From: YA12-FULL-51-18 sp041665305
Lineage (GTDB): Bacteria > Elusimicrobiota > Elusimicrobia > Elusimicrobiales > UBA9959
Direction: 5' to 3'
DNA length: 64,000 nucleotides
Assembly (NCBI GenBank): GCA_041665305.1
Contig: JBAYJD010000003.1
Location: forward strand, 1-64,000
Part shown: one piece after another, positions 40,986 to 50,221 of the stretch
Position numbering within the stretch: position 1 is the first letter of the stretch
Layout: the number at the start of each line of letters is the position of its first letter
Made by a program: the position numbers and the translations under genes
Notes under the pieces: model-generated
What the model was told of the DNA's origin: nothing
Seen by the model: the letters and a program-made list of their open reading frames with translations, nothing else
Databases searched by the model: none

Positions 40986-41057
40986 AGGCCTTAAGACCTA
41001 TACGCAAATAGGCCTAAAGGCCTATACTACACTAGGCCTTAAGACCTACTCCAAAAT
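40986..41057 (-). promoter_or_regulatory. Three 24-bp iterons next to the C11 peptidase promoter
   Basis: Units at 40986-41009, 41010-41033 and 41034-41057 each begin AGGCCTTAAGACCTA or a close variant, an imperfect palindrome, and follow head to tail with no gap. On the minus strand a TTGATT (-35) directly abuts the last unit, with TAGACT 16 bases further as -10. This is the layout of an activator array at a class II promoter. The spacing of 24 bases is slightly over two helix turns. Confidence 0.6.
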
Positions 41058-41178
41058 AAACTCTCATTTGGAAGCCTGTTTTAATCACAGGCGACAAATT
41101 ATTTGCGGTGAATTTAATTCCTGACGGCAGGGGCCAAACGGCCTACCGGGTATAATAAAAAAACTTTGCCGAATCGGA

Positions 41179-43554
41179 TCATTCCTTCAGCGCTTCCACG
41201 ACTTTTAACAGCAGTTCATCCGGGGTGAAAGGTTTTTGCAGGTAACCGGCTTTCGAACCGAGCACTTTTTCCAGTTCCTCTTCCTTATCCACATACCCCG
41301 ACATGCAGAGGATCTTTGCCTGCGGATATTTGGAGGATACTTCTCCCGCGAGCTCTATCCCGCCCATGCCCGGCATAACGATGTCGGTGAGCAGGAGGTC
41401 GATGGGTTTTTTGCCTTCGGCCAGGATCCGCAAAGCCTGCGTCCCTTCGCACGCCTCAAGGACCGAATAACCCGCTCCGGACAGGACCCGTTTGGCTATC
41501 CCGCGCATGGACTCATCATCTTCGACCAGCAGAATGCGTCCTTTTCCGGCCGCCAAAACCGGGGCCGGCTCGGCCGCGGGGACGGACAGCTCCCCTTTAA
41601 CCAAAGGGAAATAGAGCCTGAAAAGCGAGCCTTTCCCCGGTTCGCTTTCAACCTGGATCTCGCCGCCGCTCTGTTTTACTATCCCATAGACCGTCGACAA
41701 GCCGAGCCCCACGCCCTTGCCCATGGCCTTCGTGGTAAAAAAAGGCTCAAAGATCTTTTCCCTGAGAGCCCGGTCCATTCCGACCCCGGTATCTTCAACG
41801 CTCAGCGTCACATAGGAGCCGGGGGCGAGAGTCCCTCCCTCCGCCGCCGCGGGCGCGGCAAGCTCCAGACCGGAGGTTCCGATAATTATCTCCCCGCCAA
41901 TCGGCATGGCGTCGCGGGCGTTCAGCACCAGGTTCAGGATAACCTGCTCAACCTGCCCGGGATCGACCTTCACAGCGCCCGCGTCCGGGCTAAGGTCGTA
42001 AGAAATGCACACATCCTCGTTGATAACCCTTTGCAGCATGCTCCCCAGTTCCTCTATGATGCCGTTGAGGTCCGTCACCCTGGTCTCAAGCACCTGCTTG
42101 CGGCTGAACGCCAGCAATTGCCGAACCAGGCTGGCCGCGCGCTCCGCAGCCCTGGTTATCTCATCCACATCCGCCAGCCTGGCGTCCCCGGCCTGAAAAC
42201 TTTTACGCAGCAGTTCGGCGTACCCCATGACCGGGCCGAGCAGATTGTTCAGGTCGTGGGCTATGCCGCCGGAAAGCTGCCCTATGGCGTCCAGCTTCTG
42301 CGTCCTGCGCAGGCGTTCCTCGCTGGCCCGCAGCGCGGCGTCGGCCAGCTTCCGTTCGGTGATATCGCGCACCGTGGACAAGATCAGCTTTTTTCCGGAT
42401 ACTACGACCACGCGGGCGTGGACCTCCAGCGGGATCATGCTTCCGTCTTTTTTAAAATGAGCGGTTTCAAAGATCTTTTCGCCTTTCTCCCTCAATTCTT
42501 TTATACGGGATTCCATAAGGCGGGCCTGCTCCGGGACATTCAATGTCCGCAGGTTTATTTTAAGGATCTCATCCCTGGCGTAGCCGTGCGCGGCGCAGGC
42601 GGTTTCATTCACATAGACCAGGGTCCCGTCGAAATCATGCACTATGATGGAATCGGCCGCGTTGTCCAGGTACAGGCCGCGTATCTTCACCTCCTCCTCG
42701 GCGCGCTTGCGCTCGGTGATATCCGTAAGCGTTATATGCCGCGCGCTCCGGCCTTTATACATGACGGGGAAACCCGCAAGCTCCACTTCCAGCGGCCGCC
42801 TGTCAAGCCGCATGATCTTTATTTCCATCACCGGCGTCTGCCGTTTTTCCGCCTGGGTCCGGACCAGCTGCTCTTTAACGAACTCCAAGCTTTCGGGAGC
42901 CACAAAATCGAGGACTCCCCGGCCGACTATCTCTTCCTGGCCTTTCGCGCCCAGTAATTTTGCCAGGGCCCTGTTGACATACAAAAATACGCCGCCGCCG
43001 TGGATGGCCATCGGTTCCGGAGCGGCTTCCACCAGTTCGTGATAGCGAGCGTCGCTTTCATCCAGGTTCCCCCGCACAGCCGCCAGTTCCCGTTCCTTGG
43101 CGTGCAGCTTGCGTGACAGGACCCGCAGGTAGCTTTTTTCCGCTTCCGCCGGGCCTGGAACGAGCCGAGGAGGAACGGCTTCGGTTCCGGTTTTAGCGAG
43201 CTCCGAACGGATAGCGTTCAGGATGTCGGAGAACTCCGCCGGTTTGGCTATGAATTTGGACGCGCCCAGGCTGTGGGCCAGTTCCTCCTCGTCTTTTTCG
43301 GGATGGGTGGCGGTATACAGGATCACCGGGATGCCTTTCAGTTCCTCATCCTCTTTTATCTCGCGGCAAAAAAGGAATCCGTCCATTTCCGGCATCATAA
43401 CATCCGAAATGACGAGGTCCGGGGCCGAGGCGCGGGCCTTTTGCAGGCCTTCCACGCCGTTCACGGCGCGCTCGACGGCATATCCGTGCTTTACCAGCAC
43501 GATCTCCATCAGGGCGCTGAAATCAGGATTATCCTCCACAACAAGTATTTTCAT
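41179..43554 (-). CDS. Hybrid sensor histidine kinase: REC-PAS-PAS-HisKA-HATPase-REC
   Basis: A 791-residue soluble hybrid kinase. Receiver 1 (1-120, D51 in LVISDVMMPEMDG), coiled linker (150-170), two PAS domains (about 170-285 and 295-410), HisKA with the phospho-accepting His near 432 in GGIAHDLNNLLGPV, an HATPase with the G boxes VEDTGVGMD and GVGLGLSTVYG, and a C-terminal receiver with LLLTDIVMPGMGG. It has no membrane segment, so it senses in the cytoplasm and probably serves a phosphorelay. It overlaps the deacetylase gene by 26 bases. The two stand-alone receivers (13428, 31392) are possible partners. Confidence 0.92.
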   Translation of the reverse strand: MKILVVEDNPDFSALMEIVLVKHGYAVERAVNGVEGLQKARASAPDLVISDVMMPEMDGFLFCREIKEDEELKGIPVILYTATHPEKDEEELAHSLGASKFIAKPAEFSDILNAIRSELAKTGTEAVPPRLVPGPAEAEKSYLRVLSRKLHAKERELAAVRGNLDESDARYHELVEAAPEPMAIHGGGVFLYVNRALAKLLGAKGQEEIVGRGVLDFVAPESLEFVKEQLVRTQAEKRQTPVMEIKIMRLDRRPLEVELAGFPVMYKGRSARHITLTDITERKRAEEEVKIRGLYLDNAADSIIVHDFDGTLVYVNETACAAHGYARDEILKINLRTLNVPEQARLMESRIKELREKGEKIFETAHFKKDGSMIPLEVHARVVVVSGKKLILSTVRDITERKLADAALRASEERLRRTQKLDAIGQLSGGIAHDLNNLLGPVMGYAELLRKSFQAGDARLADVDEITRAAERAASLVRQLLAFSRKQVLETRVTDLNGIIEELGSMLQRVINEDVCISYDLSPDAGAVKVDPGQVEQVILNLVLNARDAMPIGGEIIIGTSGLELAAPAAAEGGTLAPGSYVTLSVEDTGVGMDRALREKIFEPFFTTKAMGKGVGLGLSTVYGIVKQSGGEIQVESEPGKGSLFRLYFPLVKGELSVPAAEPAPVLAAGKGRILLVEDDESMRGIAKRVLSGAGYSVLEACEGTQALRILAEGKKPIDLLLTDIVMPGMGGIELAGEVSSKYPQAKILCMSGYVDKEEELEKVLGSKAGYLQKPFTPDELLLKVVEALKE

Positions 43555-44494
43555 CTTTTTTCCCCCGGCGCCGGTTTTTCCCGGCCCCGGCCTTCCGCCA
43601 CAAGCGGACCGCCGCTTTTATGGTATTAGCGTGCAGGCGCGCCGTCTCGGAGAACTTCGCTGCGTAACCGCCGCTCAGAACGACCGCGACCGGAACCTTT
43701 CTTTTAAAACACGCGCCGAAAACAAGCTCGTCCCGCGCCGAAACCCCGGCCATGGTCAGCTTTAAGCCTCCCAGCAGGTCATGCTTATAGACATCCACGC
43801 CGGCATTGTAGATCACAAGGTCCGGGCGGGACCTCCGGAACACCTCCGGCAGACGCGCGCGAAGAAGCTTTAAATATTCCAGGTCCCCCGCCCCGGGAGG
43901 CAGGGCCAGGTCCAGGGAGCTTTTTTCCCCTGCGCCGGGATAAAGGTCCCGCTGGTGCATTGAAAAAGTAAAAACATCCTTATCGCCCCTGAAGATCGAC
44001 GCCGTACCGTTGCCCTGATGAACATCCAGATCTATCACAAGCGCCCGTTTTATTTTTTTCAAACCGCGCAGCTTGTTCACGGCCACGGCGAGATCGTTCA
44101 AAAGGCAGAAACCCTCCCCGTGGTCCGCGAAGGCGTGATGCGCACCGCCTCCGCAGTTGACGCCCAGACCGGCGCGCAGGGCCTGGCAGGCCGCCAGGAT
44201 GGTCCCGCCCACGCTCATTAAATGGGCTTCAAGGACTTTCTTCGTGATCTTCAACTCGGCCCTGGCGGCGTCCGCGGCCGTAAGCTTTCCGCTCAAAACT
44301 TTTTCCACCCAGGCGCCGGTGTGAGCGAGCTCCAGGTCTTCCCGGGAAGGGCGGCGCGGCCGGACGATGTCGGCAACCGCCGCGGTCTTTTCCTTTAAAA
44401 GCAATTTAAGAGCCGCTTCGAACTTCCCGGCCTTAAAAACATGGCCGCAGCCCGGGACAGTATATTTTTTTGAAAAAACGATAGGGATACCCAT
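43529..44494 (-). CDS. Histone deacetylase / acetoin-utilisation (AcuC) family amidohydrolase
   Basis: A 321-residue protein of the HDAC superfamily. The zinc and charge-relay motifs are H119-H120 (GGGAHHAF), DLDVHQGNGT (155-164) and the third-ligand region NAGVDVYKHD. Bacterial members deacetylate small molecules, polyamines or acetyl-lysine proteins; which applies here cannot be told. The ATG at 44494 has GGAG upstream; a TTG at 44542 overlapping the lnt stop is an alternative. Its last 26 bases overlap the hybrid kinase gene. Confidence 0.85.
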   Translation of the reverse strand: MGIPIVFSKKYTVPGCGHVFKAGKFEAALKLLLKEKTAAVADIVRPRRPSREDLELAHTGAWVEKVLSGKLTAADAARAELKITKKVLEAHLMSVGGTILAACQALRAGLGVNCGGGAHHAFADHGEGFCLLNDLAVAVNKLRGLKKIKRALVIDLDVHQGNGTASIFRGDKDVFTFSMHQRDLYPGAGEKSSLDLALPPGAGDLEYLKLLRARLPEVFRRSRPDLVIYNAGVDVYKHDLLGGLKLTMAGVSARDELVFGACFKRKVPVAVVLSGGYAAKFSETARLHANTIKAAVRLWRKAGAGKNRRRGKKDENTCCGG

Positions 44495-44538
44495 ATAAAA
44501 TATCCGCTCCCCCGGAGCCCGGCCGGGGGCGTCCCGGC

Positions 44539-46065
44539 TCAAACTATGATCAGCGCCAGCAGAAAAGCGGCCATGATCAGCAGGCCTACCGCTGCGAACG
44601 ATCCCCCGTGCGCCGTGTATATACTGGGACCGAGACCCGTGTAAACCGGGACCTTTACCGCCAGGACGCCGTATTCGTTCAGGTCCTTCCTGGCCAGTAC
44701 GCGGCCCCAGGGATCTATCACGGCCGAAATGCCGTTATTGGCCGCGCGCATCACCGGCTTCCTGGTTTCCACGGCCCGGAAAATGTTGACGAGAAAATGC
44801 TGGCAGGGCGCCGCGGTGTCCAGATACCAGCCGTCGTTGGTGATGTTAAAAAAAACATCCGCTCCCTCCCGCGCGTCCGCCGTGAAAAGATACGGAAATA
44901 TCGATTCGTAACAGATAGCCGCGCCCAGCCTGAGCCCCTTGAACTCGAACAGCTTCTGCCGCAGCGCGCCCTGCGTGAATTCTCCCAGGGCCGCCACAGG
45001 CGCTATATATTTTCCCAGGAATCCGCGCAGCGGCACATATTCCCCGAACGGCACCAGCCGCCTTTTATTGTAGGAGGCCAGGATCTCTCCGCCGGGGTCC
45101 AGCAGGAAGGCGGCCACATGCCTCCCTCCGCCGCGCGAAACCGACCCCACCACGCTGTAGCCGCCGGTCTTTTTGGAAACGGTTTTAAGCCAGTCCGCGC
45201 AGAACGGATCGTCTATCCAGCCCGGCAGGGCGTTCTCCGGCCAGAGCACCAGCTCCGCGTCTTTGAGGCCGTCCGTCAGAATCTCTAGTTTGCGCCGGAT
45301 CTCGCCGGCTTTCCGTTCGTCCCATTTGTCATAGAGCGTGATCGAAGGCTGAAGGAGGACCGCGTTGATGGATCTATCCGGGACCAAAGCCGACGCGGCG
45401 GCCAGTTCCTGCCGGCCGTAAAGCCAGAGACCGGCCAGCAGCAGCGGGGCCGGGGCGAACCGCGCGAGCCTCGCGCCAAGCCCGTCGCGGGACCAAAGCA
45501 GGACGCCGGACAGCGCGCCGGTAAAACAAACGGCCGCGCTAAGCCCGTAAACCCCGGTGACCGAAACCAGCTGGATGATCGGAGTATGTTCCCATTGCGT
45601 GTAACCCAGCATGAACCAGGGGAACCAGACCGCCTTAAGGCTCAAATAAACCTTGCCGTACTCCATCAAGGCCCAGCTCGCGGCGAAAATATACGGCCAC
45701 ACCCGGGGGCCGGTCCTTTTAAGATAAAAGCCGAACGCTGCCGTCAGGACGAATTCCGCCGACATCACCAGGCTCAAAGCCGCCAGGCCGAAGATCGAGA
45801 CCGCCGGGACGACGCCGCCGGCGCGCATGGTGGGATAGACCCAGTAAAGGATCCCGGCATAAAAAAGGAAGCCGGCCGTAAGACCGGCCAGCAGGGCCTG
45901 CCGAAGCCGTTTTGCCCTCCAGAGGGCGATGGTGAACGGAGCCAGCGCGACCCAGGCCAGCCAGCCCCAACTGAATTTAGGGTAGCTCAGGACCAGCAGC
46001 AGGGAAGTGGCGGCGGGGAGCAGGAAAACGGCAAAAAGAGCTTCTCTCTTTTCGCTATGCTCCAT
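44539..46065 (-). CDS. lnt: Apolipoprotein N-acyltransferase
   Basis: A 508-residue inner-membrane enzyme that adds the third acyl chain to lipoproteins. There are six N-terminal helices, then a nitrilase-type domain with catalytic Glu in ELVLWPENALPGW (about 275), Lys near 340 (YNKRRLVPFGEYVPLRG) and Cys in GAAICYESIFPYLF (about 395). Length matches E. coli Lnt (512). The ATG overlaps the secA stop by 11 bases, so the two are co-translated. Its presence indicates triacylated lipoproteins, which fits a Gram-negative envelope. Confidence 0.95.
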   Translation of the reverse strand: MEHSEKREALFAVFLLPAATSLLLVLSYPKFSWGWLAWVALAPFTIALWRAKRLRQALLAGLTAGFLFYAGILYWVYPTMRAGGVVPAVSIFGLAALSLVMSAEFVLTAAFGFYLKRTGPRVWPYIFAASWALMEYGKVYLSLKAVWFPWFMLGYTQWEHTPIIQLVSVTGVYGLSAAVCFTGALSGVLLWSRDGLGARLARFAPAPLLLAGLWLYGRQELAAASALVPDRSINAVLLQPSITLYDKWDERKAGEIRRKLEILTDGLKDAELVLWPENALPGWIDDPFCADWLKTVSKKTGGYSVVGSVSRGGGRHVAAFLLDPGGEILASYNKRRLVPFGEYVPLRGFLGKYIAPVAALGEFTQGALRQKLFEFKGLRLGAAICYESIFPYLFTADAREGADVFFNITNDGWYLDTAAPCQHFLVNIFRAVETRKPVMRAANNGISAVIDPWGRVLARKDLNEYGVLAVKVPVYTGLGPSIYTAHGGSFAAVGLLIMAAFLLALIIV

Positions 46066-48703
46066 GGCACTTCTTGTATTTCTTGCCGGAACCGCAGGGG
46101 CAGGGATCGTTCCTGCCGGCTTTAAGATTGGCGTATTTCTCCTGCTGCTTTTTTTTGGACGTTAAATTGCCGCCCTGCGCCGCGCCGGACCGGTCGTCCC
46201 CGGCGGTCCGCCCCTCCGCCGCCCCTTCCCTCGTTACAATGGGCCGGGCCGCGGCCGCGGGGGGGAGCTGGACCCTGAAAACATATTCGACCATCTGGTC
46301 CCTGACGCGGGCGAGCATCTTCTCGAACATGTCGTAGGACTCCCTCTGGTACTCTATCAGCGGGTCCTTCTGGCCGTAAGCCCGCAGCCCCACGCCTTTC
46401 TTCAGGTGATCCAGGTCGTAGAGGTGGTTTTTCCAGATATGGTCGATGATCTGGAGCAGCAGCACGCGCTGCATCTCGTTAAAGTTCATTCCGCGTTCGG
46501 AAAATTCACGGACGCGGTTCTCGTAGGCTTTCTCCACTTTTTCGCGTAATTCGGCTTTAAGGCCGGACTGCTGCATGGCGTGCAGCTGGTCTGCGGTGTA
46601 TTCCAGGCCGAACCCGAAGGTTTTGACCAGGTAGATATTGAGATTCTCCATGTTCCAGAGCTGGGAGGACTGATCGGCCGGGGCGCACAGGTCCACGGTC
46701 TCCTCCACTCCCTCCTGGATCATGCTCTTGACGCGGGCTGAAACTTCCGCGCCGTCTAGGATCACGTTCCTCAGCTCATAAACGGCCATGCGCTGCTTGT
46801 TCATGACATTGTCGTAATCCAGCAGCTGCTTGCGGGCGTCGAAGTTCATGCCCTCCACCCGCTTCTGGGCGCCTTCTATCTGACGGCTGACCAGGGCGGA
46901 CTCTATGACCTCCCCTTCCTCCATGCCCAGCTTCTCCATGATCATGGAGATCCTGTCCGACCCGAACAGCCGCATCAGATCGTCCTCCAGGGACACATAA
47001 AAGACCGAGGAACCGGAATCGCCCTGGCGGGCGCAGCGGCCGCGCAGCTGATTGTCCACGCGGCGGGACTCATGGCGCTCGGTGCCCATGACATGCAGTC
47101 CGCCTACCGAGGCCACATAGTCGTGGTTGGCCTCGTCCGGGGGATTGCCGCCTAAAACTATGTCGGTGCCGCGGCCGGCCATATTGGTGGCAATCGTCAC
47201 CTGGCTCTTCCTGCCGGCCTGGGCTATGATCTGGGCTTCCATCTCGTGGTATTTGGCGTTCAGCACCTCGTGGGGCACGCCTTTATGGCGCAGCATCGCG
47301 GAAAGTTTTTCCGATTTATCTATGGAACGGGTGCCCACCAGCATAGGCTGCCCTTTCTTCCAGCGCTCCTCTATCTCCGAAACGATGGCGTTGTTCTTTT
47401 CCCGTTCGGTCCGGTAGATCCGGTCCGGCGAATCCTGCCTGATCATGGGGCGGTTCGGCGGGATCTCCACCACATCCAGCTTATAGATCTCCCAGAATTC
47501 GTCGGCCTCGGTCAGGGCTGTGCCGGTCATGCCGGAAAGCTTGCCGTACAGTTTGAAGTAGTTCTGGAAAGTTATGGTCGCGAGGGTCTGGTTCTCTTCC
47601 TTGATGCGGAGGTTTTCCTTGGCCTCTATGGCCTGATGTAGGCCGTCCGACCAGCGGCGGCCCGGCATCAGGCGGCCCGTGAACTCGTCGACGATGATGA
47701 TCTCACCCTCCTTCACCACATACTCCACATCTTTCTTGAAGAGATGGTAGGCGCGCAGGGCCTGGTTGAGGTGATGGACCCATTCCGCGCCCACATCGTC
47801 GTAAATATTGCCCACGCCGAGGATCTTCTCGGCCTTCTTGACCCCTTCTTCGCTCAGGATGACGGAATGGTTCTTCTCGTCTATGACGGCGTCATAGCCC
47901 ACGGCCAGGTCCGTGCCGTCGCGCTTGGCGTCGATCTCCTCCTTCTCGGTTATGAACCGTACGTTCAGCAGCGGGATGACGCGGTTTACGATGTAGTATT
48001 TATCCGTGGATTCCTCGGCCGGGCCGGAAATAATAAGGGGGGTGCGGGCCTCGTCGATCAGGATGGAGTCCACTTCGTCCACGATGGCGTAGTTGCGCGA
48101 ACGCATGACCCGCTCGGACTTGTCCATGACCATATTGTCGCGCAGATAGTCGAAGCCTATCTCATTGTTGGTGACATAGGTGATATCGCAATTGTACATG
48201 GCCCGGCGCTCCTCGTTGCGCATGTCGTGCTGCACGAAGCCGACGGTGAGGCCCAGGAATTCGTGCACGGGCCCGATCCAGAAACGGTCGCGTTTGGCCA
48301 GGTAATCGTTCACGGTCACCACATGGACGCCGGCGCCCGTAAGAGCGTTGAGATAAGCGGCGAGGGTGGCCACCAGCGTCTTGCCCTCTCCGGTGCGCAT
48401 CTCGGCGATCTTCCCCTTATGCAGGATGATGCCGCCGATCAGCTGCACATCGTAATGGCGCATTTTCAGCGTCCTTTTGGAGGATTCGCGGACCACGGCG
48501 AAAGCTTCCGGCAGGAGGTCGTCCAAAGTTTCGCCTTTGGCGAGGCGCTCCCGGAATTCCACGGTCTTGGAACTGAGCTGTCCGTCGGAAAGTTTGGAGT
48601 ATTCATCCTCCAGCGCGTTTATCTGCGCCACAATGGGATGGATCTTCTTCAGATCCCTTTCGCTCTTGGAGCCTATGATGGATTCAACAAGTTTTTTAAG
48701 CAT
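46055..48703 (-). CDS. secA: Protein translocase ATPase SecA
   Basis: An 882-residue Sec motor that drives preproteins through SecYEG. Walker A MRTGEGKTLVATL (about 100-112), DEVDSILIDEARTPLIISGP, MAGRGTDIVLGGNP and RGRCARQGDSGSS are conserved ATPase elements. The C-terminal zinc-binding tail NDPCPCGSGKKYKKCHGA, which contacts SecB and lipids, is intact. The ATG at 48703 follows GAGGACACT. It is the first gene of a run with lnt, the deacetylase-like gene and the hybrid kinase. Confidence 0.97.
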   Translation of the reverse strand: MLKKLVESIIGSKSERDLKKIHPIVAQINALEDEYSKLSDGQLSSKTVEFRERLAKGETLDDLLPEAFAVVRESSKRTLKMRHYDVQLIGGIILHKGKIAEMRTGEGKTLVATLAAYLNALTGAGVHVVTVNDYLAKRDRFWIGPVHEFLGLTVGFVQHDMRNEERRAMYNCDITYVTNNEIGFDYLRDNMVMDKSERVMRSRNYAIVDEVDSILIDEARTPLIISGPAEESTDKYYIVNRVIPLLNVRFITEKEEIDAKRDGTDLAVGYDAVIDEKNHSVILSEEGVKKAEKILGVGNIYDDVGAEWVHHLNQALRAYHLFKKDVEYVVKEGEIIIVDEFTGRLMPGRRWSDGLHQAIEAKENLRIKEENQTLATITFQNYFKLYGKLSGMTGTALTEADEFWEIYKLDVVEIPPNRPMIRQDSPDRIYRTEREKNNAIVSEIEERWKKGQPMLVGTRSIDKSEKLSAMLRHKGVPHEVLNAKYHEMEAQIIAQAGRKSQVTIATNMAGRGTDIVLGGNPPDEANHDYVASVGGLHVMGTERHESRRVDNQLRGRCARQGDSGSSVFYVSLEDDLMRLFGSDRISMIMEKLGMEEGEVIESALVSRQIEGAQKRVEGMNFDARKQLLDYDNVMNKQRMAVYELRNVILDGAEVSARVKSMIQEGVEETVDLCAPADQSSQLWNMENLNIYLVKTFGFGLEYTADQLHAMQQSGLKAELREKVEKAYENRVREFSERGMNFNEMQRVLLLQIIDHIWKNHLYDLDHLKKGVGLRAYGQKDPLIEYQRESYDMFEKMLARVRDQMVEYVFRVQLPPAAAARPIVTREGAAEGRTAGDDRSGAAQGGNLTSKKKQQEKYANLKAGRNDPCPCGSGKKYKKCHGA

Positions 48704-48821
48704 AGTGTCCTCGATAAAAACGGCGAAAAAAATCAATCAGTTATATTGTGCCAAAATACCCCCCCCCGACTCAATAGGACCGGCCGCCCCGGCCGCGCGG
48801 ATTATATTGTAAAATCTGGAG

Positions 48822-49364
48822 ATGCCGCATGACCCGCACGACGATTCCGGAAGCGGCCGGAACAGCCCGTTGGAAACTTTCGGCAGACCGGCCCTGAGCG
48901 CGGCGCTTTTTCTTTTTTATCTGAGATGGTTCGGCGTTGAAAACTATTTTTCCCCGCTGGACCACATAAATCTCGCCTTCCACGAAGCCGGGCATCTTTT
49001 CCTGGGCCTTTTCGGGCGCTTCATCATGATGTCGGGCGGGACCATATTCCAGCTGCTCATGCCCGCGATCTGCGCGGTCCACCTATGGCGCCGGGGAAGC
49101 CGTCTCGGCTGGCAATTGTGCGTTTTCTGGTTCGGGGAAAATCTTTTAAACATCAGCGTCTACGCCGGGGACGCGATCAGGCAGGCCCTGCCGCTGGTCG
49201 GCGGCGGGGAGCACGACTGGACCTACCTGCTGACGGAAACCCATCTTATAGCGCATACCCCGGCCGTGGCCCGGGCCCTCTTCACGGCCGGTTCCGCGGT
49301 TATCTTCTGGAGCCTGTACCTCCTCGGGCGGGACGGGATCCGCCCGCCGCGGCCGGAGGAATGA
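48822..49364 (+). CDS. Membrane protein with HEAGH metalloprotease-like motif
   Basis: A 180-residue protein with four hydrophobic segments (about 26-42, 67-85, 96-115 and 148-168). The first loop holds NLAFHEAGHLFLGLFG, an HExxH zinc motif next to a membrane helix. EHDWTYLLTETHLIAHTP later could supply further ligands. The order recalls short M50-like or site-2-protease-like membrane proteins, though an NPDG motif is absent. It is divergent from secA and converges with the methyltransferase gene. Peptidase activity is inferred from the motif only. Confidence 0.6.
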   Translation: MPHDPHDDSGSGRNSPLETFGRPALSAALFLFYLRWFGVENYFSPLDHINLAFHEAGHLFLGLFGRFIMMSGGTIFQLLMPAICAVHLWRRGSRLGWQLCVFWFGENLLNISVYAGDAIRQALPLVGGGEHDWTYLLTETHLIAHTPAVARALFTAGSAVIFWSLYLLGRDGIRPPRPEE

Positions 49365-49398
49365 ACGGCCTCCTGCGCGCACAGACCTCCCAAACCTG

Positions 49399-50220
49399 TC
49401 AGCGCCGGTCCGGCGCGGGACCGGCTTTAAAAACGAATTCATTGCAGCCGTGCCCCCGCACGGGACGCTGGGTTACGAGCGAAAAGCCGCGCCCGGCGCA
49501 AAAATCCATCACGGACGCCGGGGACGCGACCTCAAAAGGAAAACCGCCGACCCAGTCTATGACATCGTGCCAGGCCGACATTCCTCTGCGGCCGCGATAA
49601 GCCCTCAGCGTTGAGAACATCCGCCCTTTCAGCAGGTCCCTGACCGAGGTAAGGAACCAGAAACGCAGAAAGAACGCCGCCGCGTAAACCGGGCGCAGCG
49701 CCGCCGGCAGATGGTTATAGGTCTTTTTAACCAGCTTCCAGAAAGCGCTGGGCAGCCCCTGGTCGTTGGCGAGAGCGATGAACAAGATCCCGTCCGGTTT
49801 CACCATGCCGGCGGCCATCTCCACGGCCTTCCACAATTCGCCGGTATGATGCAGCACTTCCCAGGAACAAACATGATCGAATTTCCCCAGGCTCGCCACG
49901 AAGGCCTGATCCAGGATGGACCCCGGCACTACGGACCACTCCCCGGCGCCCGGAGCGTACCTGGTTTTCACTTCCAAAGCGGCGGCGACGCAGCCTTCAT
50001 CATAGTCGAAAGAAACCACGCGCGAAGCGCCGAGGCGCAAAGCCGCCAGTGAGAACAGCCCGCTGCCGCAGCCGATATCGACAAAAGTTTTGTCCCTCAG
50101 GGCGTTTTTTCCGAGCATTTCCTCAAGGGAGAGCTCGGCCGCGCGGATACGATCCTCGTTAATACACGAAATATAGCCTTTCCAATTCTCTCCGAACCCG
50201 AATTGAACGGTTGCTCCCAT
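49399..50220 (-). CDS. Class I SAM-dependent methyltransferase
   Basis: A 273-residue methyltransferase. Motif I is FVDIGCGSGLFSLAAL (about 45-60), followed by acidic FDYDEG and post-motif EVLHHTGELWKAVEMAAGMVKPDG. WHDVIDWVGGFPFEVASP near 215 is often found in methyltransferases of polysaccharide clusters. It probably methylates a sugar of the surface glycan. It starts one base after the flippase stop and has AGAGGAGGAATTAAT before the ATG. Confidence 0.82.
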   Translation of the reverse strand: MGATVQFGFGENWKGYISCINEDRIRAAELSLEEMLGKNALRDKTFVDIGCGSGLFSLAALRLGASRVVSFDYDEGCVAAALEVKTRYAPGAGEWSVVPGSILDQAFVASLGKFDHVCSWEVLHHTGELWKAVEMAAGMVKPDGILFIALANDQGLPSAFWKLVKKTYNHLPAALRPVYAAAFFLRFWFLTSVRDLLKGRMFSTLRAYRGRRGMSAWHDVIDWVGGFPFEVASPASVMDFCAGRGFSLVTQRPVRGHGCNEFVFKAGPAPDRR

Positions 50221-50221
50221 A

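Noticed and set aside
40986..41057. CRISPR array
   Set aside because: The units touch without spacers and there are only three; no cas genes are in the window.
40936..41124. 62-residue frame reading GLKTYTQI-GLKAYTTL-GLKTYSKI through the iterons
   Set aside because: The repeat peptide is a by-product of a 24-base unit being a multiple of three. Start is TTG without ribosome binding site, and the site lies against a promoter on the other strand. DNA-binding iterons explain it better.
41236..42957. 573-codon open frame opposite the hybrid kinase
   Set aside because: Shadow frame of a multi-domain kinase with intact motifs on the other strand.
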